From the NCBI GenBank assembly GCA_023548195.1, contig JAJHZJ010000700.1, forward strand, positions 1 to 64,000: 64,000 bases of DNA, in the 5' to 3' direction. Shown one piece after another: positions 10,330-21,635 of the stretch. This DNA comes from Bettongia penicillata ogilbyi (Eukaryota > Chordata > Mammalia > Diprotodontia > Potoroidae). Position numbers and translations under genes: made by a program. Position 1 is the first letter of the stretch, and each line of letters begins with the position of its first letter. Below the pieces are notes generated by a model that was given only the letters and a program-made list of their open reading frames with translations, had not been told where the DNA came from and ran no database searches.

Positions 10330-12565
10330 CAAGACATAGGGTCCTTTCTCATTGGAAATGGGATTCTGCAGCCCCCTGGGTATATGAGCAGTCTTTCGAG
10401 GATTGCACTGCTCAACTCCTCATGTGAGGAAGGTGGCTAGAAATGGTGCCCTAAAAATTGTCTGCTTACTCAACCCTGGCCTGATTACCCCAGCAAGTGG
10501 GGAATCCCACTAAGTGGTTGAAACACACAAAAAAGATACAAAATGTACAAAAACATCTGCAAAAATGATTCCACTCACCATTGGTACATGGAATGTACAC
10601 ACAGTTGTGGAAAAGAAAAAATCCAGTAGACCTTTGCAAGAGAACTCAATAGGTATTGCTTCTAAATAGTAGCTGAGTAAAATAAGGCTGGCAAATGAAG
10701 GCTGCCTTACTGAAGTTGAAACTGGATACACATTTTTCTGGAGTGATCGCAGTGAAGGGGAGTGCTGACAAGGTGGTGTAGGTATGGCAATCAGAGCTAA
10801 TCTAGTCAACAAGTTGGTATGCCTGCCAAAAGGAGTGAATGACAGGCTCATGTGAATGCAATTGCCACTTGCAGGATAGCCCTGTCCTACCCTCATCAGT
10901 GCCTATGCTCCCACCATGATGAACTCTGATGAAGTCAACGAAAAATTTTATGAAGACCTAGAGACACTTATCATCAATATCCCAAAAGAGGACAAGCTTA
11001 TAATTCTAGGTGACCTTAATGCTAGAGCAGGCTCAGACTACCAGACTGAGCAGGGAGTCCTGGACAGTATTGGAGTTGGAAATAGCAACAGCAATGGCCA
11101 TTTACTCCTGAAGACTTGTACATTGCATGATCTCATCACCAACATTGTTTTTCGTTTACCTAAATGCAATAAAACTTCATGATACACCATTGTAGTAAAT
11201 CTCGGCATATAATAGACTATGTGATTGTAAGGAGAAGAGACAGAAAAGATGTGAGAATGGCAAAGGCAATGTGTGGTCCAGAGTGCTGGACTGATCATAG
11301 ACTTTTCCTTTCCAAGCTAAATATTCACGTTCACCAAAAGTGCCCCCCTCAAGGCAAAATGACTACCACAAAAATTAATGTCAACCAATTAGAGCTCTTC
11401 TCTGAGCATGAAGAGTTTGTTGCTGACTTGGAGGGAAAGTTGAGGCAACACACTGTTGGCAACAGGGAAGCAGAAAAGCAGTGTGCAGCTTTCAGAGATT
11501 TGGTGTACAGCACTGCTTTTGCTCATCTGGATCAGAACATTTTCAAACACCAGGATTGGTTTGGAAAATGATGGGGAAATTCAGAAGCTGCTAAATGCAA
11601 AACTAGAACTCCACAGGATGTACCAGCAGGATAGTTCATCCATCTCTATGAAGGCACCATTTAACTCCACGAAAAGCAAAGTACAAGCAAACCTTAGAGA
11701 GATGCAGGATTCCAGACTCAGTAAGAAGGCAGATGAAATTCAATTTTATGCTGATAGTAACAATGCAAAGGGCTTTTTATGATTCCCTGAGAGCTTTTAT
11801 GGACCAAAAACCTGTGGTACATCATGATTACTCAGTGCTGATGGAGGCACATTGATTAGTGATGAAGACATGATCCTAGAGAGATGGGTTGAACACTTCC
11901 ATAGTGTTCTCAAGAGACCATCATCAATCAATGCTGAGGCCATTAACCATTTACCTCAGGTTGAAGTCATTCCCTTCTTAGCTGAATTTCCAAGTGAAAA
12001 AGAGGTTTTGAGGGCCATTAGACTCCTTTCATGTGGCAAAGCACCTGGTTCTGGTTCTATTCCAGCTGACTTTTACAATGTAGGGGGACCATTGTTCATA
12101 CAAAAATTCAACTCAGATAGGCTCACCACGTTGTTTGAATTCAAAATGTGCTCTTGTGAAAAAGACTATTTTGTGGATAACTTACATAGGGCAGGTGATC
12201 ACATGGTGGTCAGAAGAAGTGACACAAGGACACTCTCAATTTCTCTCTCACGAACTTTGGATTTGACTGTGTGGTATGGGAGACACTGGCACAGGACTGC
12301 TCAGCATGGGGTGCCCACATAAGAAAGCATACTGTGCTCTATGAGGAAAGCAGAATTGAGACAGCACAAAGGAAACATAGAATGTACAAATTTGGAGTAA
12401 CCACCCCAAATGTTCACCTGGACTATCTGTGCCCAATCTGTGGTAGAGAGTTCTGAGTTCCTATTGGTCTGATCAGCCACAGTTGGTTGCACTGAAACTT
12501 CACTTTGTCCTAGTGATGCCATTTACATCCTCATTGCGAACAAAGGACAATAACCAACCAACCAA
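10330..12565 (+). mobile_element. RTE-type non-LTR retrotransposon, degraded
   Basis: Broken open frames give the apurinic endonuclease domain of a LINE. TWNVHTV-like sequence occurs near 10580. IILGDLNARAGSDYQTEQG lies at 11001-11060, IIDYVIVRRRDRKDVRMAKA at 11211-11270 and CWTDHRLFLSKLN at 11287-11325. Downstream, KEVLRAIRLLSCGKAPGSGSIPADFY (11995-12078) is the start of the reverse transcriptase. The polymerase core is missing and the element ends GAACAAAGGACAATAACCAACCAACC. It sits inside copy 2, splitting intron 4-type sequence (copy 4 has no insert at 24675). The clade call (RTE/BovB-like) is from memory of these motifs. Confidence 0.85.
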
Positions 12566-12679
12566 ACTGAAGATAAGAGGAAAACCCAACTGGGGATTGC
12601 GATGGACAGGAATGTAACTGACCATAGGGGGAAGGCAGGGCTAATCAGTTGTTCTTTTGTTCCTGTTCTTTCTTTCAAG

Positions 12680-12742
12680 GAAAGTCACCTTTACCCATGA
12701 GAGGACAGAACAAAACTGGTTCCGAGAGTTCTGTTCCCCAAG
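12680..12742 (+). pseudogene. 63-nt candidate exon, copy 2 version
   Basis: It lies between TTTCAAG and GTAAGC. Read in the phase left by exon 4 it starts ESHLYP and then hits TGA. The same 63-nt block with AG/GT borders is at 24793-24855 and 56913-56975, without that stop. Confidence 0.45.
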
Positions 12743-13500
12743 GTAAGCATGGAACTAGAGAATGCTCAGTAGATAGACTGGATGACAGCACAGCAGGCTG
12801 AGAGGGACCCTGACCTCAGGGTTGAATTGGCAGATTGGATTGAAGAGACTGCATCATTGCCAAAACACCTGCCTGGTGTGCAGTCATGTACTCAGTGATA
12901 CTGGGAGATGAACAGCGTTTGGATATGATGGCTGCCCTCCTGTAGCTCATGGACAAAGGGGAGGATGATTGACACATGTGTAACAGACTCAGCATTATGG
13001 TTCATGTGAAGATCAGGATATGGTATTCCTGGAAAAAAGAAGACTGAAGAGGTTCATGCAATCTGTCTTAGAGGATTTGAAGGATTGTCCCCAAGAAGAG
13101 TGATTAGATCTATCCTTCTTGTGAGCAGTGGAACATATGAAGAGCCAAATTCAGCTTTGAGATAAGGAAAAACTCTCTACAAATTGAAGTTTAGCCAAAG
13201 TGGACCTCATTTTCTTGGAAAAAAGTAAATCTTTTCATTTGAAATCTTAAGACTGAATGATCAGTCAAGGTGATGAGCTCACCAGTGGTATAGATAGAGA
13301 AGAGAAGACTGCCCAGGACACAACCATAGGGGGCACTGAAAGTTAAAGGTTATGATCTAGAAGAGGATCCATTAAGGAGGTGAGCTAGGAGAGAATGGTG
13401 TCCCCAAAACCTGGAATGAAGAGAATATCAGTGAGGGAGAGTGATCAAAGTGTCCAAGCTGCCGAGAAGTCAAGATGATAACATGATGAGAGAATGACCA
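12743..13500 (+). other. intron-like sequence and old interspersed repeat
   Basis: 12743-13000 matches 24856-25095 of copy 4. 13020-13490 resembles the 3' part of a long interspersed repeat also seen at 37540-38150 and 52540-53790 (…GACTGCCCAGGACACAACC…GGGGGCAC). No gene. Confidence 0.5.
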
Positions 13501-14945
13501 TCTGTCAGATGTATTGTAAACCGGTTTCTTGTTCACCTACAGATTAGAGAAGGTGGTTGCTGAAGTCTTTTCTGACTCTGAAATTCTAGGATTTGCCTGT
13601 AGCATTTCATATTTGTATCAGTTTTCCACTTATCAAAAATTTATCCTTTTATGTCAGTTATGTCTAGAAATGTTCCACCCTTCTACTTCCATAAATGAAC
13701 CCTCCCTTGTAACAAAGACAATATATTAAATAAAATCAGTCATGCAGGGACTGTAACTGGCAATACGGATAAAAATTGGCAGCTATTGTTTCTCCCCTCT
13801 CACCTGAACTGTGAAAATTCTTTGTTTTTATTCCTTTCCCGGGCCAGAAGGAATCCTTTCGGAGATCATTTTGGTTTTCTACTTATTTCCATTGTTTTAA
13901 TAATTATATATATTGCCCTCTTGGTTCGACTCACTCTAAATTAGTTTATAGAAGGTTTTTCATGGCTTTATGTATTCCTCACTTTGTCATTTTTGTGATT
14001 CAATGTTATTCTTTTTACTGTTGCATTTGCTGCAGTTTTAATTGCTAATCACTAATTGTGGATATCTAGTTTTTATTTAACTTTTATTTCTTCACCCTGT
14101 CTTTGGATCAACTTCATTCCCAAATGTATTTTACCCTATCCATACTCATTAAACCATCCCATCTATCATTATTTTTAAAGAGAAGAAAAAGGAATTTTGG
14201 TAAAACTAACCAATACATCAAGAGTTTGACAATATATTCATGGCTCCACAACTTATCTACAATAAAAGGGAGCAGGTAGATTTTTCTCATCTCTTCTTTT
14301 GGCACAAGTTTGATAATTAATTATAGCTACAAAGAATATAATGGTATTTTTGGCCATCATTTCTTCCATTTATATTACAACCATTTTTCTTATTGCTTTC
14401 TGTATTCCAAACCCTTCAATTTGTGTTGATTAAAGATGTCTTCATAAGCTTTTCTGATTTCTTAATGTTTATTTGAAGAACATGCCCTAAAATTCATTTA
14501 CAGCAACTTGATAGTCTTTTCACCAATCAACAAACACCTACTTTGTTTCCAGTTCTTTGCTAACAGAAAAGGTGGTGATATGAATATTTTTGCAATATAT
14601 AAGACTATTCCAACGTGTCTGGGGTATATTCATAGCAGTGAAAACTGTGCATCAGAGGCAGATTTCCTGACATTTCCTATAATTCCTAATTGTTCTGAAG
14701 AAATTTTGGACCTCCCATTCTTTAATTTTAATTCTATTTGGAGCTTTCTGAGTTAGACATGCTTCTACTATATAGTTTTATCTTAGATTCTGTTATCAAA
14801 TCTATTTATCATTTTCTTCCATTTTATTAGGAGAATTTAACCCGTTTGAATTTAGGGTTATCATTGTTATTATTGTTTTCCCCTTTGGTCTTTTTCTCAA
14901 ATGGGAGTATGTATTTCATTATTCTTTATACAATCATTTCTTATT
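13501..14945. other. AT-rich intergenic sequence
   Basis: No gene recognised. It has the composition of decayed LINE 3' ends (for example 14500-14640), but I cannot assign a family. Confidence 0.4.
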
Positions 14946-15599
14946 CAAAGCCTTGAAGACTCTCTGAGGAAATCCCTCCTGTACAATTTGCCATGGGATC
15001 ATGTAAAGAAGAAACAAGTCAATCATGCGTGTTTGCCTGATTTAACTCCTAACTCTCCAAAAGAGATTTCCAAATTATAAAGTCAATTGGTTTGCCTTTC
15101 GAGTATCTCTAATCTAGGATCATAAACTGAGAAGTATAAGATAACTTAGAGACCTTTGCATTTAACCCTTTCATGGAATGATGATGGAAATAATGCAGAT
15201 GAATGAAGTGACTTGACCACTGTCGTATAGTGAGTATCTGGAACAATCTTTGGATGCAAATCTGACAGACTGCAAAGGTAGAGATCAAAAGACTTTCTGT
15301 ATTTTTAAGAGTATAGATCAACATATCTTTCATAAATTGCCTGATTCAGTGTTTGATGGGTGAAAATTCCATGTGAAAAAACAAACCTCAGAATATGTGA
15401 GAGCAGGAAAGAGATTCTTGGGCTGTCAGTATTTGCCTCATATGGATTTTCATTTTCTCCATATATCGGGGAATGAACCCTTTCAGACTTTGAGAGGAGA
15501 GGTTGTTTGAGAAAACGACCTTCAGTTTATCTTCTTTTTCCCTCTGGGTGTCCTAGAGCATGGAAACACCTGGAGCTGCTTTATCTTTGACATATAATT

Positions 15600-16480
15600 A
15601 CTGCTTTTAAAAGTTTGACAGGTAGGAACAGGGTGGGAAAGAGAAGCAGAGACGAACGAAATTCAGACACAAACTCAGATGTAGAACAAGACAGAGATCG
15701 AACCTTGTGGGCAGCTTCTGCTTTCCTCTCTATCCCTGCTCCCCCTTTTTACTTAGATCATCCTGTAATCAGTGGAAGTCATGAAGACCACAGGCCTGGC
15801 TGCACCCCAGGCAGTGTCCTAATTTCTGGATCTACTTGGTAGCTTCCAGGCCACCTCAACTGTGGCATTGAAATATGCACTTTAGGGCAGTAGAGTGAGG
15901 ATGGAGATGAAGGAGTTGAAGATGTCAAATAGAAGTGTGTGGGGATCAGCCTGTTGAGAGGAGGGGGTTCATGGCTCCTTCTATGTTGACACTGCTGAGG
16001 TGGAGGGGGCATGTGAGTAGTGGGAGTAAGTCTTACTAATTGGCCTCTATAAAGGACGTCTACCAGCCTCTGTCTTTTGCAGCAAGTTGCCTGCAGTGTC
16101 AAGAGTCACCCTGGCCCATATGATGAAAGGTGAGAGGTTTGTTCTCGACAGATGTGATACGTGATTTTATATGGTGGTGGTTTGGTAAAAAACAGAGAAA
16201 GTTTAGGGTCAGGTGGGTCCATGAGGGACTGATTGAAAGCCTGAGGTAGAAACTTAGATGAGGGGTTTCAGCCTGGTGGTGGGAAGAAATTCCTGGGATG
16301 AATTCAACACTGTCCAGTCAAGTCAGGGTGAAGGGATTGAGCCTAAGGAGGTATCTATAACAAGCATTCTGGGTAGTTCTGACATCAGGATCCATTTTGA
16401 GATCTCAGATGAAGAGAAGGTAACCGTGAAAAAATGAGGTGAGCATGTCTTGAAAGCTCTGAAGGGCTTGGGCCAGAAAG
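15600..16480 (+). pseudogene. PLA2G4C-like copy 3 (exons 1-2, lipase exon lost)
   Basis: Exon 1 (16083-16129) is 47 nt and open (QVACSVKSHPGPYDE). Exon 2 (16377-16480) keeps ISDEEK but reads AAA AAA TGA, a stop, soon after. Intron 2 runs to about 16820, where a minus-strand L1/HAL1 starts. When recognisable copy sequence resumes at about 18905, the lipase exon has gone. Homology to the upstream flank of copies 1 and 4 begins at about 14948. Confidence 0.87.
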
Positions 16481-16829
16481 GTATGGGGCCATGCAAGCCT
16501 TGGTCTTGGCAGAAGCCAGGAGAATGTGGATGCTCTGTAGAAGTTTCCCTGAAGTGGATGCTTGGGACTTGTCTAACTCTTTATTGGACTGAATTCCAGT
16601 CTTTTTTTACTTCCATTTTTTTCTTCATTGATCTCTGACCCACTGTCTTTCCAAGATGTGTATCTTCCCTCCATTATCTTACAGGTCCTCCTCTTTCCCA
16701 GGAGTAAGTCATTACCCCTTTCCCCTCCTCCTGTCAATGGAAATTCAATCATACTTTATTTTTTTTTCCCCCAGCATGTGAATCTTCACCCTGTTTCTGC
16801 CTCTTAAAGTATAACTTCTTCTTTTCCTT

Positions 16830-17685
16830 TTTTAAATATATTTTTTATTCAAAAAGTTAAAAATATGCAATGCATTTATTTTTCAGTTTTAAGCATTCTC
16901 TTCCACAAGAATTTGAATTTAAACATTTCTCCACACCTCTCCCCACTCCTCACCCCACGACTGTATATATCCATACATTCCTTCAGTCTGTCCTCCTTTC
17001 TAGTACCCCACTCCCTTCTTCCCTCCCCTCCCCTTTATTTTCCTGTAGGGCTAAATAGATTTATATACCCCATTTCCAGTACACGTTATTTCTCAATTGC
17101 ATTTAAAACAATTTTTAATATTCATTATTATAGGTTTGAGTTCCAAATTCCCTCTCTTCTTCTTTCCTCGCCCACCCTCATTGAGAAAGCAATTCACTAT
17201 AGGTTGTATATATGTAGCCATGCCAAACATTTCCATAACAATTATGTTGTGGAAAACTAACCATTTTCCCCTATGTCCTATCCTGCCCTCCATTCATTCA
17301 GTCCTCATCCTTGATCTGTCCTCCCTCAATAGTGTTTTCTTCTCATCATCCCTTTTCCAGTTTGATATCTCTTCTATTATCTTACCTCTCCTATTGCCTT
17401 CCCCTCTGCCTTCCTACAGGGTGAAATAGATTTCCATATTCAATTGAGTGTGTGTTATTCCTTTCTTAAGTCAAATCCCATGAGAATAAGGCTCACTTAT
17501 TCCCTTTCATCTCCTGCCTCTTCCCCTACACTGTAAAAACTCTTTCTTGCCTCTTTTATGTGAGATGATTTGTTGCATTCTATCTCTCTGTTTCTCTTCC
17601 TCCTAGTACATCCCACTCAAATATTAGTTTTTGTTTTTTAGGTATTCTTTCAAAGTCAGCTCACCTTGTGCCCTCGATCCATGTG

Positions 17686-17717
<32 letters not shown>

Positions 17718-18885
17718 TATATAAATTATATACACACACCCCTATGTACATAAACATTCTTATACCTGTATAATACACACAGACATGTACTTATATGCAC
17801 ACACACGTATATATATGTATATACATATGTGTACAGACATACATCCATATATATGTAACTACCCTAATACTGAAAAAAATCTCATGAGTTCCAAATATCA
17901 TCTTTTCATGTTGGAATGTAAGCAGTTCAACTTTTAGAAGCTCCTTATGGCTTCTCTTCCCTGTTTACCTTTTCATGTTTCTCTTGATTCTTGTATTTGA
18001 AAGTCAAATTTTCTGTTCAGCTCTGGTATTTTCAACAAGAATGCTCGAAAATCCTCCATTTCATTGAAATTCCATTTTTTTCTCGTGACGTGTTATACTC
18101 TTGATTCTTTCGTTATGATTCTATCTCCTTTGATCTCTGGAATATCATGTTCCAACCCTTTGATTCCTTAGTGTAGAAGCTGCTAAATCCTGTGTTATCC
18201 TGTTGTATTTCCACAGTGCTGGAATTGTTTCTCTCTAGCTCCTTGTAATATTTTGCCCTTGCCCTGGGAACTCTGGAATTTGACTACAGTATTCCTAGGA
18301 GTTTTCCTTTTTGGGTCTCTTTCAATAGGTAATTGGTGAATTTTTTCCCCTTCTGTTGTACCGTCTAGTTCTAGAATATCAAGGTAGTTTTCTTGATAAT
18401 TTCTTGGAAGATTATGTCTAGGCTGTACTTTTGTCAAATTTTTCAGGTATACCAATAATTTTAAGATTGTGTCTCCTGCTTTTATTTTGCAAGTCAGTTG
18501 TTTTTTCAATGAGTTAGCACATATTTTCTTCTATTTTTTCATTCTTTTGGTTTTGTTTTATAATTTTTCAATTTCTTATGAAGTCATTAGCTTCCATCTG
18601 CTGCACTTTAATTTTTAAAGACCTATATTCTTCAGTGAGGTTTTGGACCTTCTTTTCCATTTTGCTATTTCTGCTTTCGATGGCATTCTTATCCTCATTG
18701 GCTTTTTGGATCTCTTTTGCCATTTAGGTTAGTCTGTTTTTGAAGCTGTTTTTTTTGGGGGTCTCCTTTACCAATCTCTTGATTCATTTTTCATGATTCC
18801 CTTGCATCACTCTCAATTGTCTTTCCAATTTTTCCTCCACCTCTTTCATTTGATTTTCAAAATCCTTTTTGCTCTTCCACAGACT
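16830..18885 (-). mobile_element. L1/HAL1-type element, duplicate of the one at 350-2400
   Basis: Same 3' UTR and ORF1 remnant as the first unit; the longest minus-strand piece is 18195-18509 (…RKTPRNTVVKF…REKQFQHCGNT). It differs by scattered substitutions and small indels. It ends at the same internal ORF1 point, so both descend from one insertion. Confidence 0.85.
17680..17855. repeat. CATA/TATA simple repeat
   Basis: CATACATACATACATA followed by TATATATA and CACACA runs within the element 3' UTR. Confidence 0.75.
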
Positions 18886-20228
18886 AAGACCATTGCATAT
18901 TTTTTGATGTTTTTGATGTTGCTGTCTCTGGCAAGGGAGTCCACAGCTCCACTGGGAAGAAGGGAACCTGGGTTCACAGCCAGGCTCTATACTTCACAAA
19001 ATTCCACTCCACATCTTTTTGTCTCTCCTCATCGCACTTGTTCCATGAATATTGTTGAGCCTACCACCCAGCTGATATTGAGAGTTCCTGTGAGGACATA
19101 ATGAATGACAAAGAATAGCAAAACTGTAAAGAATTTGGTAGGAATATTGAGCTTAGTAGATGACAAAGCAGAGTTATACTCTAAAGCACTTTGGAGACCA
19201 ATCAGCTGTGTCAATAGGCCATTAGGCTGATAATCAGTAGGTTTTCAGAGTGTATAATTTGAGTTCAATGAAAGTTTTACTATTTCTTTAAAAAAAGTTT
19301 GAATGGAATTTGTCACATTATGTGAAAGAAATGGAATAGGGGCAGGAATTTGAATTTATATACTAGCTACTCTGTACCAGGCATGTCATTCAGTGATTTT
19401 TACAAATATTGTCTCCCTAGTATCTCATTCTTCAAGTAGTGTAACATTATTTTGGAGCAGGTGAATTATGCTAAAAAGCTACTCGAAATTCATCCATTTC
19501 TACTACATCCATTTCAGAAATTTGATTCATCCCAATTTTGGTCTCCTCTTTATGGCAAGTATTCCACCTCATTTCTCTGAGAAATAGTGATCATCCCAGC
19601 CATGTCTTGATTTTGCCATTTATCCTTCTCCAGGGTCAACAACTTCTTTATTTTATTGACTCTCTTGGAAAGGCAAATAGTGCTTTCTTACCTTTGGACT
19701 TTGTTTTAATTGGGTTTGTAAGTGTGGCAAGTCTACTAAATCAACCATAGAACAAGCAATTAATTTCATGGTAGAGGTATGACTGGACTCAAATGCCCAA
19801 CTCCAAACTCTTGCTACTATATACAAGACTCATGGGGAGTGACTAATGTCTCTTTAATTAATCTTAGATATGCTTCTGGTGCAGACTTTTTGCACTTAGT
19901 ATAAAGACTTTGATTCTTTATCTTTACCTGGTTAAGTTAATAAGGTATCAGTGAGTTGGTGCGACTGATCATTGCTTCCCGTCTCCCACTCTTCATAGGC
20001 ATTAATTTTGTCTTTTGTTTGCACCAGTTATTTTCTTCTCTGTGAGACCATTTCATGTTTCTTTTTGATGTCCAGTACTTGCCTTCCATCTGTCTCATTG
20101 AAGGCAGTGTTCATGACTTACAGAAACAATACTCTGAATCCAGGTCATTCTCCACAGAAGTTTGAATGAATCCTCTGATTTCTAGGAGCTTGAAAGGTGG
20201 CAATTGAATCCTGTTTTTTTACACATTC
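18886..20228 (+). other. intron 3 remnant of copy 3
   Basis: Non-coding, near-identical to 2401-3715. It begins at the post-lipase-exon block CCACAGCTCCACTGGGAAGAAG. Confidence 0.6.
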
Positions 20229-20229
20229 C

Positions 20230-20505
20230 TAGTTTTACATCTGGGAATATTGTTGTTCAGTAATGTCCAACTCTCTGTGACCTCATTTGGGGTTTTCTTG
20301 GCAAAGATACTGAAGGACTTGCCAGTTGGTTCTCCAACTCATTTTACAGTTGAAGAACAGACGTAAAAAAGGTTAAGCGACTAGTTCACGGTCAAACAAG
20401 TAGTAAGGGTCTGAGGCAAGATTTGAATTAAGGAAGATGAGTCTTCCTGACTTTAGGCCCAATAGTCTATCCACTGTGCTACCTAACTGCCTTTGGCAAA
20501 GTGGG
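20230..20505 (-). repeat. tRNA-derived MIR/THER-like SINE
   Basis: Duplicate of 3725-3962. This copy keeps the AGTCTTCCTGACTTTAGGCCCAATAG-like end better. Confidence 0.7.
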
Positions 20506-21635
20506 CCTCTCCAGTTGAGTGATTATGGAGGGTATCAACATGCTCACTGTGGAAGGGAAAAGGAGAAAATCTACACATAAGAATTAAATGTCCAAATGAT
20601 ATTTATTAAGGCATGGTATAAAAAGCTTACCAAGGTCTCAACTGGACTATAGAAATGAGGCCAGGGCAATGGGGTCCTGCAAGTTTGCATTCAGATTGGG
20701 GTGGAATAAATTGGATTTCTGAAGATGCCTGCCTAACTTGTCACTTTTGTGTGTGAACTGTTTCACGGGGGACTTTTTTTTTAGGAATGCAATGTCACCT
20801 TTGGAGGGTTCCTGGTTCGTGATTCATGGGGAAAAAGGTATTATCTGTCATATTTCTTTTCAGACCTCCATTTTATAATTTTTGAGCATGCTATTGAGTT
20901 GATGGGACAAAGAAGGGAGTAGGATAAGCTGGGAAAGTGTCTGACTCATTTCTTGACTGATTTATCTTGTGTCCTTATCTTGAGATAAGATATGGTTTTT
21001 CAAGACCTTGAAGAATTTCTGTCCTGCAAAAATTGTCAGATCATGAAAGGAACGAACATGTTAATCAGCCCCAATTTTGTGATTAAACTGAACTTTCCCA
21101 GAGAAGTTTTCAGATGATAAAGTGAATTGGTTTGGTTTCTTAGATGCAGGTTGTTAGGGTCATAAACTGAGAAATAGAAGATACCTTTGAGGCCTTTGCA
21201 TCTCATTTGATGCATGAAGGAAATAATGCAGAGCAGTGAAGTGACTTGACCAGTATCATAGAGTGAGTATCTGGAGTAGTATTTGGATGCATATCTCCCA
21301 GACTGCTAAATCAGGGAACAAAATAGTTTCTGCTATGTCTTTCTAAGAATATGGAACAACATGTCCTTCCCATGTTGTTTGGTTCAGTGTTTGATGGGTG
21401 AAATTTCCATGTGAAAAACAAAACTCAGAACATGTTTGAACAGGAAAGAGTTGTTTGGGATGTGTTACCCTCTTATGGATTATCATTCTTTCCATATATG
21501 GGGGAATAAACTCTTTCATATTTTGGGAGGGAAGGTTAATAGAGAAAATGACCTTCAATTTATCTTCTTTTTAATTCTGAGTGTCCGAGACCATGGAAAA
21601 ATTGGAAGCTGATTTATGTTTGGCACATGATTTCT
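20506..21635. other. duplicated non-coding sequence before copy 4
   Basis: Matches 3963-5553 of the first unit except that the 438-bp LTR-like insertion is absent. Holds a MIR-like SINE at 21165-21315. Confidence 0.6.
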
